Assembly: GCF_013170805.1 (NCBI RefSeq)
Contig: NZ_CP051293.1
Location: 1,054,001-1,118,000, forward strand
Length of the DNA stretch: 64,000 nt
Origin: Mesorhizobium sp. NZP2077
GTDB taxonomy: Bacteria; Pseudomonadota; Alphaproteobacteria; Rhizobiales; Rhizobiaceae
Reading direction: 5' to 3'
Part shown: piece after piece, positions 46,070-55,417 of the stretch
Layout of the letters: each line of letters begins with the position of its first letter
How positions within the stretch are numbered: the stretch's first letter is position 1
Program-made: the position numbers and the translations under genes
The notes under the pieces: generated by a model
Database searches by the model: none
Told to the model about the DNA's origin: nothing
Seen by the model: only the letters and a program-made list of their open reading frames with translations

Positions 46070-47302
46070 ATGAGCCTTGCCAAATGGACTGTCGGCCTGA
46101 TGGCCGGAATGAGCATGCTGGCCTTCGCGGCGCAGGCAAATGCGGGTGAAGTGCGCGTCACCGTCGCCGAATACAGCGCCAAGACCGGCCCGTATTTCGA
46201 AGCGGTGAAGAAGGAATTCGAAGCCAAGAATCCCGGCATCACCGTCAAGTTCGAAGTCGTGCCGTGGGATGTGCTCTTGCAGAAGCTGACCACCGACATC
46301 ACCGCCGGCACCAATGCGGACCTCTCGATCATCGGCACGCGCTGGCTGATCGACTTCGTCCAGCAGGACGTCGCCGAGCCGCTCGACGGCTACATCACGC
46401 CTGAATTCAAAGGCCGCTTCATCGACACCTTCCTGTCGCCCTCGATCATGAGCGGCAAGACCTACGGCCTGCCGATCGCCGCCTCGGCGCGCGCCATGTA
46501 TTACAACAAGGACCTGTTCGCGAAGGCCGGCATCGCCAAGCCGCCGGCGACCTGGACGGAATTGCAGGACGATGCCCGCAAGATCAAGGCGCTGGGAACC
46601 GGCGCCTTTGGGTTCGGCCTGCAGGGCAAGGAGATCGAGACCGACGTCTATTACTACTATGCGATGTGGTCGCAGGGCACCGAAATCCTCAACAAGGACG
46701 GCACGTCGGGTCTCGGCACGCCGGGCGCGCTCGAAGCCGCCAAGCTCTACAAGTCGATGATCGACGAGGGGCTGACCGAGCCCGGCGTCACCTCCAACAA
46801 CCGCGAGGATGTGCAGAACCTGTTCAAGCAGGGCAAGGTCGGCATGATGATCACCGCGCCGTTCCTGTCCAACCAGATCAAGGATGAGGCACCGAGCCTG
46901 AAATATGGCGTCGCCGCCATTCCGGCCGGCCCGACCGGCGCGCGCGGCACCTATGGCGTCACCGATTCCATGATCATGTTCAAGAACTCCAAGAACAAGG
47001 ATGAGGCCTGGAAGCTGATGGACTTCCTGTTCACCACGGAGCAGCGCGCCAAGTTCACGCAAGGCGAAGGCTTCCTGCCGGTGAACAAGGAAGAGGCCAA
47101 GATGGATTATTACGTTAACAACGCCGATCTGGCCGCCTTCACCGCGCTGCTGCCCGACGCCCGCTTCGCGCCGGTCATTCCGGGCTGGGAAGAAGTCGCC
47201 CAGATCACCTCGGACGCCATGCAGAAGATCTATCTCGGCGGCGACCCAGAGGCCGGCCTGAAGGACGCGGCAGCCAAAGCCAATGCAGTGCTGAAGAAAT
47301 AG
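46070..47302 (+). CDS. Sugar-type ABC transporter periplasmic binding protein (SBP_bac_1)
   Basis: Periplasmic binding protein (410 residues) of the CUT1 class. The signal peptide is MSLAKWTVGLMAGMSMLAF, cleaved after ANA at about 25. The mature protein begins GEVRVTVAEYSAKTGPYF. NADLSIIGTRWLIDFV and YGLPIAASARAMYYNKDLF are typical ligand-lobe segments. GGGAGAG lies five bases before ATG 46070. It heads the plus arm with two permeases and the M81 enzyme. The ligand may be a sugar or a larger conjugate; not determined. Confidence 0.9.
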   Translation: MSLAKWTVGLMAGMSMLAFAAQANAGEVRVTVAEYSAKTGPYFEAVKKEFEAKNPGITVKFEVVPWDVLLQKLTTDITAGTNADLSIIGTRWLIDFVQQDVAEPLDGYITPEFKGRFIDTFLSPSIMSGKTYGLPIAASARAMYYNKDLFAKAGIAKPPATWTELQDDARKIKALGTGAFGFGLQGKEIETDVYYYYAMWSQGTEILNKDGTSGLGTPGALEAAKLYKSMIDEGLTEPGVTSNNREDVQNLFKQGKVGMMITAPFLSNQIKDEAPSLKYGVAAIPAGPTGARGTYGVTDSMIMFKNSKNKDEAWKLMDFLFTTEQRAKFTQGEGFLPVNKEEAKMDYYVNNADLAAFTALLPDARFAPVIPGWEEVAQITSDAMQKIYLGGDPEAGLKDAAAKANAVLKK

Positions 47303-47341
47303 GGGCCATGCTCAAGAAATAGGGCGTATCTCCCTGCGCCC

Positions 47342-47375
47342 GTGGCGCGCCCCAGACTCAGGCGGGGCGCGCCAC
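47342..47375 (+). terminator. Perfect 12-pair hairpin after binding-protein gene
   Basis: GTGGCGCGCCCC and GGGGCGCGCCAC with a ten-base loop, 40 bases after the stop and before the first permease gene. There is no T-run. This position is typical of 3'-end stabilisers that raise binding-protein levels over permeases, or of a partial terminator. Confidence 0.65.
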
Positions 47376-47444
47376 TCCCTTGGTTTCCCGATCCGAAATT
47401 CGCATAGAAACTTCTGATCCACGCGCCGAGGCGCAGGCCAGCCG

Positions 47445-48314
47445 ATGCAAAATCGTTTCTTGCCCTATCTCCTGACCTTGCCCAGCCTGTTCCTGGCGGC
47501 GGTCGTCATCTTCTGGCCGGTCTGGGACCTGATCCAGATCTCGACGCATGAGGTCAACCGCTTCGGCCAGTTGCGCGAGTTCAGCGGCCTTGCCAATTTC
47601 GCGGCACTCGCCGCCGATCCCGATTTCATCGCGGCACTCTGGCGCACCGGCCTGTGGACCGTGCTGGTGGTCGGCGGCGCGCTGCTGCTGTCGGTGCCGG
47701 TGGCGATGATCCTCAACACCGATTTTTACGGCCGCGGCATCGCCCGTGTCATCATCATGCTGCCCTGGGCGGTGTCGCTGACCATGACGGCGGTGGTCTG
47801 GCGCTGGGCGCTGAGCGGCGAAAGCGGCATGCTGAATTCGGCGTTGCTTGGCCTCGGTATCATCGACCACAACATCCAGTGGCTGGCGCAGGCCAGCACG
47901 GCCTTTCCGATGCAGGTGCTGATCGGCATATTGGTGACGGTGCCGTTCACCACAACGATCTTCCTCGGCGGCCTGTCGTCGATCCCGGACGATCTCTACG
48001 AGGCGGCGGCGCTCGAAGGAGCGACGGCGCTGCAGGAGTTCCGTGAGATCACCTTTCCGCTGCTGAAACCGTTCATCAACATCGCCATCGTGCTCAATAC
48101 CATCTACGTTTTCAATTCGTTCCCGATCATCTGGGTGATGACGCAGGGCGGGCCGGCCAACTCGACCGACATCCTGGTCACCCACCTCTACAAGCTCGCC
48201 TTCCGCATCGGCAAACTGGGTGAGGCATCTGCGGTGTCGCTGGTGATGTTCGCCATATTGCTGGTCTTCACCATGATCTATGTTCGCCTCGCCATGCGGG
48301 AGCAGCGCGCATGA
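47445..48314 (+). CDS. Sugar-type ABC transporter permease (MalF/UgpA-like)
   Basis: Inner-membrane permease of 289 residues with about six helices. The first is [19 protein letters not shown], and the ATPase-docking loop is [19 protein letters not shown]. It pairs with the next permease, which it overlaps by four bases. The ribosome site is weak. A long antisense open frame here is a composition artefact. Confidence 0.88.
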   Translation: MQNRFLPYLLTLPSLFLAAVVIFWPVWDLIQISTHEVNRFGQLREFSGLANFAALAADPDFIAALWRTGLWTVLVVGGALLLSVPVAMILNTDFYGRGIARVIIMLPWAVSLTMTAVVWRWALSGESGMLNSALLGLGIIDHNIQWLAQASTAFPMQVLIGILVTVPFTTTIFLGGLSSIPDDLYEAAALEGATALQEFREITFPLLKPFINIAIVLNTIYVFNSFPIIWVMTQGGPANSTDILVTHLYKLAFRIGKLGEASAVSLVMFAILLVFTMIYVRLAMREQRA

Positions 48315-49135
48315 CAAGCAAACTGAAGCGCACCGTCATCGCTTGGCTGCTCCTGGCTCCGCTGATCGTGGTGACGATCTTTCCCTTTGCGGTGATGTTC
48401 CTGACCGCGGTCAAGCCGCGGCAGGAGGTGCTGTCGCCGACCTGGTGGCCGAGCGAGTTCCGCTGGTCGAATTTTGCCGACATGTGGGTGGCGACCGGCT
48501 TCGGCCAGGCGCTGGCCAATTCGCTCTACGTCTCGATCATCGCCACTGTCGGCGCCATCCTCATCTCGGTGCCGGCGGCCTATGCCATGTCGCGCTTTCG
48601 CTTTGCCGGCTACGGCGCCTTCCGGCAGTTCCTGCTGATTTCGCAGATGATCTCGCCGATTGTGCTGGTGCTCGGCCTGTTCCGGCTGATGGCGGCCTGG
48701 GGGCTGGTCGAATCGACCACGGCGCTCGGCTTCATCTACATGGCCTTCAACGTCGCCTTCACGGTGTGGATGCTGCAGAGTTATTTCGACACCATCCCGC
48801 GCGATCTCGAGGAGGCGGCCTGGATGGAAGGCGCCGGCCGCTGGCTGACGCTGCGCAAGGTGTTCCTGCCGCTCTGCCTGCCGGCGATCGCGGTGACGGC
48901 GATCTTCACCTTCATCAACGCCTGGAACGAGTTCGTCGTGGCGCTGACCATGCTGCGCAGCCAGGAGAGCTATACGCTGCCGATCCAGGTGTTCTCGCTG
49001 GTCGCCGGCCGCTACACGATCGAATGGCATCACGTCATGGCGGCGACGCTGCTGGCGACACTGCCGGTGGCGATCCTGTTCATCTGGCTGCAGCGCTACC
49101 TCGTCCGAGGCCTGGCGCTCGGGGCGGTCAAATAA
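48311..49135 (+). CDS. Sugar-type ABC transporter permease (MalG/UgpE-like)
   Basis: Inner-membrane permease of 274 residues, about six helices. The docking loop is [22 protein letters not shown], with [15 protein letters not shown] as the MalG-type C-terminal motif. Overlaps the preceding gene (ATGA). The M81 gene begins 23 bases after its stop, so the enzyme belongs to the same transcript. Confidence 0.88.
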   Translation: MTSKLKRTVIAWLLLAPLIVVTIFPFAVMFLTAVKPRQEVLSPTWWPSEFRWSNFADMWVATGFGQALANSLYVSIIATVGAILISVPAAYAMSRFRFAGYGAFRQFLLISQMISPIVLVLGLFRLMAAWGLVESTTALGFIYMAFNVAFTVWMLQSYFDTIPRDLEEAAWMEGAGRWLTLRKVFLPLCLPAIAVTAIFTFINAWNEFVVALTMLRSQESYTLPIQVFSLVAGRYTIEWHHVMAATLLATLPVAILFIWLQRYLVRGLALGAVK

Positions 49136-49158
49136 CCGCCATTCACTACGGAGCTTAC

Positions 49159-50634
49159 ATGCGTATCTTCACCGCCTCGCTGGCGACGGAAACCAACACC
49201 TTCTCGCCGGTGCCGACCGACCGGGCCTCGTTCGAGATGGCGTTCTATGCCGGGCCAGGCAAGCATCCGGAGACGCCGACGCTGTGTTCCTCGCCGATCG
49301 TCGCCTTGCGTCGGCGTGCGGCAAAAGAGGGCCTGACCGTCATCGAAGGCACCGCCACATGGGCGGAGCCGGGCGGCCTGGTGCAGCGGCAGACCTTCGA
49401 GGCGCTACGCGACGAGATCCTCGATCAGTTGAAGGCAGCACTCCCGGTCGATGCCGTCATCCTCGGCCTGCATGGAGCCATGGTGGCGCAAGGCTATGAC
49501 GATTGCGAGGGCGATCTGCTGGAACGTGTGCGGGCAATCGTCGGTCCCAAGGTGGTGATTGCCTCCGAGTTCGATCCGCACAGCCATCTGACGCCGAAGC
49601 GCGTGGCGGCCTCCGACATCATGGCTTACTTCCTCGAATTCCCGCACACCGACTTCTACGAGCGCGGCGAACATGTCGTCGAGCTTGGACTGGCGGCGGC
49701 GCGCGGCGAGATCAAGCCGGTTATCTCGACCTTCGACTGCCGCATGATCCAGGTGCTGCCGACCAGCCGCGAGCCGATGCGCTCCTTCGTCGACCGTATC
49801 AAGGCGCTGCACGGCAAGGACGGCGTGCTGTCGGTCTCGGTCATCCACGGTTTCATGGCGGCCGATGTGCCCGAAATGGGCACGCGCATCCTGGTGATCA
49901 CCGACAATGACAAGGCCAAGGGCGATGCGCTGGCGGAGCGGCTAGGACGCGAGCTTTACGCACTGCGCGAAAAGACGGCGATGACGATGCTGAACACAGC
50001 CGACGGCATCGATCGGGCGCTCGCGGTACGCGCAGAGAATCCCGGCAAGCCGGTGGTCATCGCCGACATCTGGGACAATCCCGGTGGCGGCGTTGCCGGT
50101 GACGGCACGGTCGTGCTGCGCGCCATGCTGGAACGTGGCCTGAACAATGTCGGCGTGGCGACGATCTGGGATCCGATCGCCGTGACCTTCTGTCAGGCGG
50201 CGGGCGAGGGGGCCGTCATCGATCTGCGCTTCGGCGGCAAGGCTGGGCCATTGGCGGGCGAGCCGATCGACGCCCGGGTCAAGGTGCTGAAGGCCGTTGC
50301 CGAGGGCTGGCAGAGTTTCGGGCCGAGCCGGGTGACGCTCGGACCGACCGCGCTGGTTCGTATCGAGGGCACCGAGGTCGACATCATCCTCAACACCAAC
50401 CGCACCCAGACCTTCGAGCCGGATATTTTTTCCAACGTCGGCGTCGATCCGATGAGCAAGGATATCCTGCTGATCAAGTCGACCAATCATTTCTACGCCG
50501 GCTTCGAGCCGATTGCGGCCGAGATCATCTATGTCACGGCGCCGAGTTCATATCCCAGCAATCCGGCGGTGACGGATTACAAGAAGCTGACCCGGCCGGT
50601 GTGGCCGAGGGTGGCGGATCCCTGGAAGTGCTAA
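49159..50634 (+). CDS. M81-family (MlrC/microcystinase-like) metallohydrolase
   Basis: Protein of 491 residues with both MlrC domains. The N-terminal one carries the presumed metal ligands in ATETNTFSP (residues 9-17), LGLHGAMV, SEFDPHSHL and the YFLEFPHTDFYERG stretch. The C-terminal domain has VIADIWDNPGGGVAGDG. MlrC of sphingomonads helps degrade microcystin, but most homologues in rhizobia lie beside ABC transporters and their substrate is unknown. ACGGAG sets ATG 49159. In this operon it probably acts on the imported compound or a product of the SDR. The stop lies inside a palindromic element. Confidence 0.85.
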   Translation: MRIFTASLATETNTFSPVPTDRASFEMAFYAGPGKHPETPTLCSSPIVALRRRAAKEGLTVIEGTATWAEPGGLVQRQTFEALRDEILDQLKAALPVDAVILGLHGAMVAQGYDDCEGDLLERVRAIVGPKVVIASEFDPHSHLTPKRVAASDIMAYFLEFPHTDFYERGEHVVELGLAAARGEIKPVISTFDCRMIQVLPTSREPMRSFVDRIKALHGKDGVLSVSVIHGFMAADVPEMGTRILVITDNDKAKGDALAERLGRELYALREKTAMTMLNTADGIDRALAVRAENPGKPVVIADIWDNPGGGVAGDGTVVLRAMLERGLNNVGVATIWDPIAVTFCQAAGEGAVIDLRFGGKAGPLAGEPIDARVKVLKAVAEGWQSFGPSRVTLGPTALVRIEGTEVDIILNTNRTQTFEPDIFSNVGVDPMSKDILLIKSTNHFYAGFEPIAAEIIYVTAPSSYPSNPAVTDYKKLTRPVWPRVADPWKC

Positions 50635-50789
50635 TCTCCCCCCTCGAGGGGGAGATGTCGCCGAAGGCGACAGAGGGGGTCGTCTCGCGTAGAGCGCCAA
50701 CCTGCATCTGCCGCAGGAGGTCGAGTCCGGTCGGACCGACCCCCTCTGGCCGCTTCGCGGCCATCTTCCCCTCGAGGGGGGAGATTAGC
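50630..50789. repeat. 160-base palindromic element between convergent genes
   Basis: Outer arms 50630-50657 and 50762-50789 are 28 bases each, inverted, with one mismatch. Each arm contains the self-complementary core CCCCTCGAGGGG. Inside, each side has its own short hairpin, TCGCC-GAA-GGCGA on the left and GCCGC-TTC-GCGGC on the right, followed by the pair CAGAGGGGGTCG / CGACCCCCTCTG. The left arm includes the TAA stop of the M81 gene; the right ends five bases from the oligopeptidase stop. It is one of the rhizobial mosaic palindromes and probably a bidirectional terminator. Confidence 0.85.
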
Positions 50790-50794
50790 TGGCC

Positions 50795-52849
50795 CTACAC
50801 CAATCCGCGCTTCACCATCATCGCTTCCGGGGACGGCATCTTGCCGCGGAACGCGGTGTAGAGCTCTTCCGGGTCCCTCGAGCCACCGGCGGCGTAGATG
50901 TTCTTTCTCAGCCGTTCGGCCAGCGCCGGGTTGAAGGGATCGCCGGTTTCCTCGAAGGCGGCGAAAGCATCGGCGTCGAGCACTTCCGACCACATGTAGG
51001 AGTAGTAGCCGGCCGAGTAGCCGTCGCCCGAGAAGACATGGCCGAAATGCGGGGTGCGATGGCGCATGGCGATGGTGCCGGGCATGTCGAGTTTTGCCAA
51101 CGTTTCGGCTTCGAAACGAAGCGGTTCCAGCGGCGCGTCCGGCCGTGCGTGATAGGCCATGTCAATCAAGGCGGAGGAGGTGAATTCCACTGTGGCAAAG
51201 CCAGCACCAAAAGTCCGCGCGGCCAGCATCTTGTCGAGCAGCGCCTTGGGCATCGGATTGCCGGTCTTGACGTGCAAAGCGTGCTTTTCCAGCACCGCCG
51301 GCACCGTCAGCCAGTGCTCGTAGAGCTGCGAGGGCAGTTCGACGAAATCGCGGCTGACCGAAGTGCCCGCAACCGATGGCCAGGTGACGTCGGTCAGCAT
51401 GCCGTGCAGCGCGTGGCCGAACTCATGAAACAGCGTTTTCGCCTCGTCGACCGACAGCAGTGCCGGCTCGCCTGCCGGCGGCTTGGCGAAGTTCATGATG
51501 TTGTAGATCACCGGCTTCGAGCCGCCACCCAGTTTGTAGCCGGACTTCAGCGCGCTCATCCAGGCGCCGGAACGCTTGGAGGGCCGCGCGAAATAGTCGG
51601 CGAGGAACAGGCCGCGCTCGCTACCGTCGGCATTTTTCACCACGAAGACGCGCGCGTCGGGGTGCCAGGCGGCAATGCCTTCTTTCTCCTCGAAGGTAAT
51701 GCCGAAGAGTTTGGTCGCCACGTCGAAGCAGGCGTCGATGACGCGGTCGAGCTGCAGATAGGGCTTCAGTTCCGCCTCATCGAAAGCGAATTTCTCCGCA
51801 CGCAGCTTCTCCTGGTAGAAGCGCCAGTCCCAGGCGGCGAATTTTTCATTGCTGCCGGCTTCCGCCGCCAGCCGTTCCAACTCCTTCTGGTCGGCGGCCG
51901 CTTTCTCCAGCGCCTTTTCCCAGACCGGATCGAGCAGCGCATGCACGGCTTTCGGTGTCTTGGCCATGGTGTCGTCGAGTTTCAGCGCGGCAAAGGAGGC
52001 GTAGCCGAGCAGCTTCGCCTTTTCGGCGCGCAGCTTGAGCATGTCGCGCACAACGTTGGTGTTGTCGGTGGCGCCGCCATTCTGGCCGCGCATGGTGAAG
52101 GCGCGGAAGGCGATCTCGCGCAGGTCGCGGCGTTCCGAGAAGGTCGAAAACGGCTCATAGATCGAGCGCGACAAGGTGACGGCGTAGCGGCCTTTGTGGC
52201 CGCGCATTTCGGCCGCCTCGGCCATCGAACTCTTCACGAAGTCGGGCAGGCCGGCAAGGTCGGCTTCGTCGAGGAACAGCGCCCAGTCGCGCTCGTCGGC
52301 GAGCACGTTCTGGCCGAACGTCGTGCCGAGCGACGACAGGTCCTCGCTGATCTTCGCCAGCCGCTTCTTGCCGTCGGCATCGAGCTTGGCGCCGGAACGG
52401 ACGAAACCTTTCCAGGTCTTCTCCAGCACCCGCAAGGTCTCGGCGTCGAGGCCCAGGCTCGCGCGGCGCTGGTAGAGGTCGTCGATGCGGGCAAACAGTC
52501 TCTCGTTCATCGAGATCGCCGAGAAGTGCCTGGACATTTTTGGCGAAATGTCGCGCTCCAGCGCCTGGATGGTGTCGTTGGTATGGGCGCCGGCGCGGCA
52601 CCAGAAGATCGACGAGACATGATCGAGCGCCTCGCCGCCGAGTTCCAGCGCTTCAAGCGTGTTCTCGATGGTCGCTGCATCCTTGTTGCCGGCGATCGCC
52701 TCGATCTCGGCCTCATGCGCCTTCAGCGCTGCGTCGAAGACCGGGGAGAAATCGTCGTCGCCGATATGGGCAAAGTCGGGCAGGCCGAGCGGCCCTTGCC
52801 ACGTGGTCAGCGGATGGGCGGCGAGATCGATGGCTTTTTTGGAAGTCAT
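50795..52849 (-). CDS. M3-family zinc oligopeptidase (Dcp/OpdA-like)
   Basis: Cytosolic zinc metallopeptidase of 684 residues that cuts short peptides, of full family length. The active site is HEFGHALHGML (about 477-487) with the downstream glutamate region EFTSSALIDMAYH, and SVSRDFVELPSQLYEHW follows the zinc site. It is either dipeptidyl carboxypeptidase or oligopeptidase A; sequence by eye does not separate these. Monocistronic, convergent with the M81 operon across a palindrome. Confidence 0.9.
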   Translation of the reverse strand: MTSKKAIDLAAHPLTTWQGPLGLPDFAHIGDDDFSPVFDAALKAHEAEIEAIAGNKDAATIENTLEALELGGEALDHVSSIFWCRAGAHTNDTIQALERDISPKMSRHFSAISMNERLFARIDDLYQRRASLGLDAETLRVLEKTWKGFVRSGAKLDADGKKRLAKISEDLSSLGTTFGQNVLADERDWALFLDEADLAGLPDFVKSSMAEAAEMRGHKGRYAVTLSRSIYEPFSTFSERRDLREIAFRAFTMRGQNGGATDNTNVVRDMLKLRAEKAKLLGYASFAALKLDDTMAKTPKAVHALLDPVWEKALEKAAADQKELERLAAEAGSNEKFAAWDWRFYQEKLRAEKFAFDEAELKPYLQLDRVIDACFDVATKLFGITFEEKEGIAAWHPDARVFVVKNADGSERGLFLADYFARPSKRSGAWMSALKSGYKLGGGSKPVIYNIMNFAKPPAGEPALLSVDEAKTLFHEFGHALHGMLTDVTWPSVAGTSVSRDFVELPSQLYEHWLTVPAVLEKHALHVKTGNPMPKALLDKMLAARTFGAGFATVEFTSSALIDMAYHARPDAPLEPLRFEAETLAKLDMPGTIAMRHRTPHFGHVFSGDGYSAGYYSYMWSEVLDADAFAAFEETGDPFNPALAERLRKNIYAAGGSRDPEELYTAFRGKMPSPEAMMVKRGLV

Positions 52850-52946
52850 GAGCTGTCTTTCGGATATGACGGCGGGGGAAGGGTGGTCACCACCGATGTA
52901 GGGCGCTGGTTTGCCGCGCGCAACAGCGCCGGCGGTCAGGTTTTCG

Positions 52947-53381
52947 TCAGTAGCCCTCGCAGTTTTCGGCGATTGCCGCTTGCGAGCTGGCGGTTATGCG
53001 GTTGTCGGCCACCGCGAAGGTTTCCTGCATCAGCATGTCATTGTCGGGGAAATCGTAGCAAGCGATCACCGTGGTGACGCCGCCCTCGCTCTTCTCGATG
53101 CGGTGGTGGATCGCGGCACCGGCAACCGCACCTTTCCATTCGTCGAGCGAGGCGATGAATTCCTGCTTGCTTTGAACGACGCCGAGGTCATCGAGCTTGA
53201 TGCGGACATCGTCGGCAAGCAGGTCGGCGAGTTCGGTGCGGTCGGCGACCAGCAGCGCCGAATACCAGCGGCTGATGATGGCGCCGTCATCGGCGCGGGC
53301 GGCAATGATTGCTATCAGCAGTGCGGCCGCCGTGAAAACGGCCAAGCGGACGTTCATCACCTGGCGCACTGTCCCGTTCAT
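52947..53381 (-). CDS. Exported NTF2-like (SnoaL-type) small protein
   Basis: 144-residue protein with an N-terminal signal (VRLAVFTAAALLIAIIAARA, cleaved near 31) and a domain resembling the NTF2/SnoaL cone fold (IISRWYSALLVADRTELADLLADDVRIKL, IHHRIEKSEGGVTTVIACYDF). Two cysteines in the mature part could form a disulfide in the periplasm. ATG 53381 overlaps the carbonic anhydrase stop (ATGA); ATG 53357 is an alternative with a better-looking signal. Function unknown. Confidence 0.68.
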   Translation of the reverse strand: MNGTVRQVMNVRLAVFTAAALLIAIIAARADDGAIISRWYSALLVADRTELADLLADDVRIKLDDLGVVQSKQEFIASLDEWKGAVAGAAIHHRIEKSEGGVTTVIACYDFPDNDMLMQETFAVADNRITASSQAAIAENCEGY

Positions 53382-54022
53382 TCCAGCGCTGGCCGCTCGA
53401 AATCGCCGGTCTCCTTGTTCATCACCCAGAGTTCGCCGGTCGAAATATCGAACCAGGCTCCGTGCAGCGACAGCCGCCCCTTGCCTTCGAGGATCGAGAC
53501 GCAAGGGAAGGTCCTGAGGTTGGCAATGGAATAGCGGATCGAGATGCGCTCGAGTGCCGTCTGGCGCTCCGCCGCCGTCATGAAGGTGCTGGACGAGACG
53601 GTTTCGGCGGCCGGCGCGATCAGGCTCATCCATTTGCCGATGAAGTCGCCGGGGGACAGCGGCGCGGAATTGGGGTCCAGCGCGGCGCGGATGCCGCCGC
53701 AGCGGCCGTGGCCCATGACGACGATGTTCTTGACCTTGAGGCTCTGCACAGCGAACTCGAGTGCGGCCGAGGTCGAATGGAACTCACCATCAGGCTCATA
53801 GGGCGGCACCAGATTGCCGACATTGCGCAGCACGAACAGCTCGCCTGGCCCGGCGTCGAAGATCGCTTCGGGGGCCGCACGCGAATCGCAACAGGCAACG
53901 ATCATGGTTTCCGGTGCCTGCCCCTCGCGGGCAAGCTCGCGATAGCGGCCGCTCTCGGTGAGGTAGCGGCCATTCATGAAATTGCGATAGCCGGCGAGAA
54001 GGTGGTCGGGAAGATGAGGCAT
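53378..54022 (-). CDS. Beta-class carbonic anhydrase
   Basis: Interconverts CO2 and bicarbonate; 214 residues. Zinc ligands are visible: Cys45 with the Asp-Arg dyad in ACCDSRAAPE, and His105/Cys108 in GHGRCGG. The pocket segment ELFVLRNVGNLVPPYEPDG is typical of plant-type beta enzymes. ATG 54022 is preceded by a weak GGAAAG; the longer frame upstream is not supported. The next gene overlaps its stop. Confidence 0.92.
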   Translation of the reverse strand: MPHLPDHLLAGYRNFMNGRYLTESGRYRELAREGQAPETMIVACCDSRAAPEAIFDAGPGELFVLRNVGNLVPPYEPDGEFHSTSAALEFAVQSLKVKNIVVMGHGRCGGIRAALDPNSAPLSPGDFIGKWMSLIAPAAETVSSSTFMTAAERQTALERISIRYSIANLRTFPCVSILEGKGRLSLHGAWFDISTGELWVMNKETGDFERPALE

Positions 54023-54178
54023 GGGCGGCTTTCCAGGTTGGAGGCGGCAGCTCTTTGCGGTCGAGAAGGCTCTAACGGTAAAAGCCGGTCGCGAGCAATG
54101 CAGAATTGTGAGGGCTTGCCATAAATGGCCATCCAAGGTGCATGGCTCGGTCGAGATTCAGCCAAATCGGATTCAATG

Positions 54179-54646
54179 TCAGGATCGTAACCGTAGCAAT
54201 GCCGCCTCGGCTTCCTCGTGCACACCTTCCGCCTTGTCCAATCGGCTCGGATTGACCGCAAGTCCCTCCAAATCGATCTCCAAGGCCTTCAGCGTGTCGA
54301 TTGGTAAGGTGCTGACGATCGTCACGAGGCAGAAATATTTGAACGTGGGATCGTTCCCTCGGAGAACCCGGAGAACCGGATCTATGATTGGCCTTCCGAG
54401 CGTCGCGAGAAAAGGTGCCAGAGAGCGAGCGACGGGCCAGTTGCCGTCTGCCGTCCATTTCATCAACCCGTCGAGGATGGGCGCGATAGCAGGGTAACCA
54501 GCTTCTCGAATGGCGGTGACGGCATCGAGGTCATGTTTGTCGCGAGGAATAAGACCTTTTATGTCGATCAAGGGGAAGATTACCTCAGAACTTTGGTAAC
54601 CCTCCCGGGTCCGGCAACGCACGTCAACGGCCACGTTCCACCTCAT
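54179..54646 (-). CDS. DUF5071-like (HEAT-type) protein
   Basis: 155 residues with the stretch LIPRDKHDLDAVTAI, GYPAIAPILDGLMKWTADGNWPVARSLAPFL, characteristic of DUF5071, a small helical repeat family of unknown function often found in toxin-immunity-like settings. The ATG at 54646 follows the DUF429 stop directly (TAAATG), so re-initiation is possible. The family domain starts near residue 30, and a later non-ATG start (TTG near 54577) cannot be excluded. Confidence 0.7.
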   Translation of the reverse strand: MRWNVAVDVRCRTREGYQSSEVIFPLIDIKGLIPRDKHDLDAVTAIREAGYPAIAPILDGLMKWTADGNWPVARSLAPFLATLGRPIIDPVLRVLRGNDPTFKYFCLVTIVSTLPIDTLKALEIDLEGLAVNPSRLDKAEGVHEEAEAALLRLRS

Positions 54647-55417
54647 TTATGCCCAGATGGCGACCGGTATGCCGAAACCGTCAGCGCGTGGCGGGTCCGG
54701 AAACGGCCTGGCCTTGCCGCCGGCGATGCGGCCGGCGATCAGCATCATGACGGCGGCATCGAGGAAATCGTCGGCGGCCGCGCCACGCGGCGGCGGCTGG
54801 TCGAGGAAGTCCATGGCATAGCCGTGCCGGCACAGCAGCGCCTTGCGCTCCGCCATGCCGACTGGATTGACGCTGCCCTTGATCGTCTTCGGCAGCTGCA
54901 TGGCCTGGTCTCCATTCAGGCGGCAGAAGGCGACTTCCGGATGCGATTCGAAGACAGGGCCGCGCAGATCGGGCCGCTCGATCAGCAATGTGTCGATCTC
55001 GCGGATTTTCGAAAAGATGCCGAAGGCCTGGATCGAAACGCCGCGCGGCGGATCGGATGTGGTCCTGGCCACCGCGCTTACCCTGCGATGCGCGGCGTAC
55101 CAGGCCTCGATTGTGGTGAAGTCGCTGGTGTCAGCATAAAGTGCCGCGCGGGACGGGATCGAGAAGACGCTGGACTGGCGTGCGCCAAGCAGTGGGCGCA
55201 CCAGTGCTTCCGGTCCGCGCCCGCCCTTGCCGGAAAACTCCGGCAGGCCGATCGGCATGTCGACGGCGACAACCGCATCGTCGGGATTTGCAGCAAGCAG
55301 AGCCGCAAAACTGGCGAAGACCTCGACCGAAGGCGCCATGCCGGGCGCGCACCGTACGGCGAGCCAGCCGGCCCTGCAGCCGTCGGCGCCGACCAGCACG
55401 ACCCCAGTCGAGGTCAC
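54647..55417 (-). CDS. DUF429 protein (predicted RNase H-fold nuclease)
   Basis: 256-residue cytosolic protein. Family marks are GADGCRAGWLAV at the start (first acidic residue), VAVDMPIGLPE, SSVFSIPSRAALY, ESHPEVAFCRLNG and DDFLDAAVMMLIAGRIA, with acidic residues in the order expected for a metal-dependent nuclease-like fold. The biological role is not known. The start overlaps the kinase stop by four bases. Confidence 0.83.
   Translation of the reverse strand: MTSTGVVLVGADGCRAGWLAVRCAPGMAPSVEVFASFAALLAANPDDAVVAVDMPIGLPEFSGKGGRGPEALVRPLLGARQSSVFSIPSRAALYADTSDFTTIEAWYAAHRRVSAVARTTSDPPRGVSIQAFGIFSKIREIDTLLIERPDLRGPVFESHPEVAFCRLNGDQAMQLPKTIKGSVNPVGMAERKALLCRHGYAMDFLDQPPPRGAAADDFLDAAVMMLIAGRIAGGKARPFPDPPRADGFGIPVAIWA

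Noticed and set aside
45887..47062. N-terminal extension of the SDR gene to 648 codons
   Set aside because: The extension is antisense to the binding-protein gene, and the GTG at 45886 with GGAGGA gives a normal SDR.
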